This document shows positions 63,521-64,000 of a stretch of 64,000 nucleotides of DNA, one piece after another; within the stretch, counting starts at the first letter, position 1, and each line of letters opens with the position of its first letter. Made by a program: the position numbers and the translations under genes. Where the stretch lies: positions 62,001-126,000 of the forward strand of contig JASBYX010000001.1 in the NCBI GenBank assembly GCA_029983755.1, written 5' to 3'. The notes beneath the pieces are model-generated. The model saw nothing but the letters and a program-made list of their open reading frames with translations. It did no database searches and had not been told where the DNA came from. The stretch is from Anaerovoracaceae bacterium (GTDB lineage: Bacteria; Bacillota; Clostridia; Peptostreptococcales; Anaerovoracaceae).

Positions 63521-64000
63521 TATTTCTCAATCCCCTTTCTTGCAGGAATACCTTGGTCATATGGGTGTTTAACTTTCTCAATTTTTGAAACGTAGTCAGC
63601 TGCTTCAACCATCTTGTCTGAAGGAATTCGTCCAGTGATGACAACTTCGAGCTTTTCCGGTTTCTTTTTTAGAAAGTCAAGGACCAAGTTCTCGTCCAAA
63701 ACACCTGCTTCTATTGAACCCAGTGCCTCATCCAAAACCAGAAGGTTATAATCTCCATTCATGACTTTTTCTTCTGCTTCCTTAAGCTGTTTGGCACTCA
63801 TTTCTTTGGTTTCAGCCAACTCTTCTTCTGTCATCTGGAAGGTGAACTTCTTAATAGGCTTTGCTCCTAGCACCTCGATGTTGTCGAGGCTCTTGAGAAC
63901 CTTGAGTTCGCTGCTGTTTCCATCTTTTAAGAACTGCATGAACAGAACTTTAAGTCCGAATCCTTGAGCTCTAACCGTGAGCCCCACTGCAGCTGTAGTC
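63520..64000 (-). CDS. cobO: Cob(I)yrinic acid a,c-diamide adenosyltransferase, 5' end outside window
   Basis: BtuR/CobO-type adenosyltransferase. About 160 residues are visible and the frame stays open to the right edge, where TTAAVGLTVRAQG is the part just after a GKGKT P-loop, so the true start lies beyond 64000. The GTG at 63987 falls inside the P-loop region and is not a start. VLDEALGSIEAGVL (Walker B-like) and VVITGRIPS match the family. With cbiC it marks the edge of a cobalamin gene cluster. Confidence 0.92.
   Translation of the reverse strand, partial: TTAAVGLTVRAQGFGLKVLFMQFLKDGNSSELKVLKSLDNIEVLGAKPIKKFTFQMTEEELAETKEMSAKQLKEAEEKVMNGDYNLLVLDEALGSIEAGVLDENLVLDFLKKKPEKLEVVITGRIPSDKMVEAADYVSKIEKVKHPYDQGIPARKGIEK

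Noticed and set aside
1..64000. CRISPR arrays, insertion sequences, prophage, rRNA and tRNA genes
   Set aside because: No spaced repeat arrays, transposase or integrase frames, or tRNA-like cloverleaf segments were found on either strand by reading.

Overview
The window is a dense, AT-leaning chromosomal segment of an anaerobic low-GC Gram-positive bacterium, almost certainly class Clostridia. The signs are strong AGGAGG ribosome-binding sites, an ileS T-box, an L21-type leader, a Gram-positive LexA (Cheo) box before recA, anaerobic ribonucleotide reductase (NrdD/NrdG), an NifS/NifU pair and a Spo0A-like regulator. Placement near Anaerovoracaceae/Mogibacterium-type Clostridia is a guess. Nearly all genes lie on the minus strand; only two accessory genes (47193-48599 and 49596-50774) lie on the plus strand. 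No rRNA, tRNA, IS element or CRISPR array was seen.

Region 1 (1-11300) is a purine operon transcribed purE-purC-purF-purM-purN-purO-like-purH(AICARFT only)-purD-purL, with purL cut by the left edge. The final two steps to IMP are made by a stand-alone AICAR transformylase and an archaeal-type IMP cyclohydrolase instead of bifunctional PurH. A PurBox-like pair lies upstream of purE.

Region 2 (11290-20950) holds ruvX, ireB, alaS, a phosphohexomutase, an unknown gene, mnmA, nifU, nifS, a DUF896 gene and a Spo0A-like regulator whose phosphoacceptor Asp is Glu. Region 3 (21038-27765) holds comEA, the paired TIGR03936/TIGR03960 radical-SAM genes, obg, rpmA, rplU and recA. L27 lacks the Firmicutes N-terminal extension and no prp gene is present; L21 carries a long C-terminal extension.

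Region 4 (27859-35822) is an asd-uppP-ftsK-rimO-pgsA-cinA operon. Region 5 (35826-47068) holds rpmF, ackA, tmcAL, a coiled-coil gene, coaD, rsmD, recG, an Asp23-like gene, rpmB, nrdG, nrdD and a GNAT acetyltransferase, with many recognisable promoters and terminators. Region 6 (47193-50774) looks accessory: a membrane-anchored degenerate M20 peptidase, a GH25 muramidase and an M20D amidohydrolase whose 3' end overlaps rlmN antisense.

Region 7 (50715-56011) has rlmN, T-box-controlled eukaryote-like ileS and an M50 protease. Region 8 (56148-61363) is the most unusual part: two MurT-like/GatD-like pairs flank an ATP-grasp gene in one tight cassette, and both pairs lack the Cys-His-Asp triad that characterised MurT/GatD uses to hydrolyse glutamine. 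I propose it as an undescribed amide-ligase-like system probably acting on a cell-envelope substrate. The right edge has a cardiolipin synthase, cbiC and a partial cobO.
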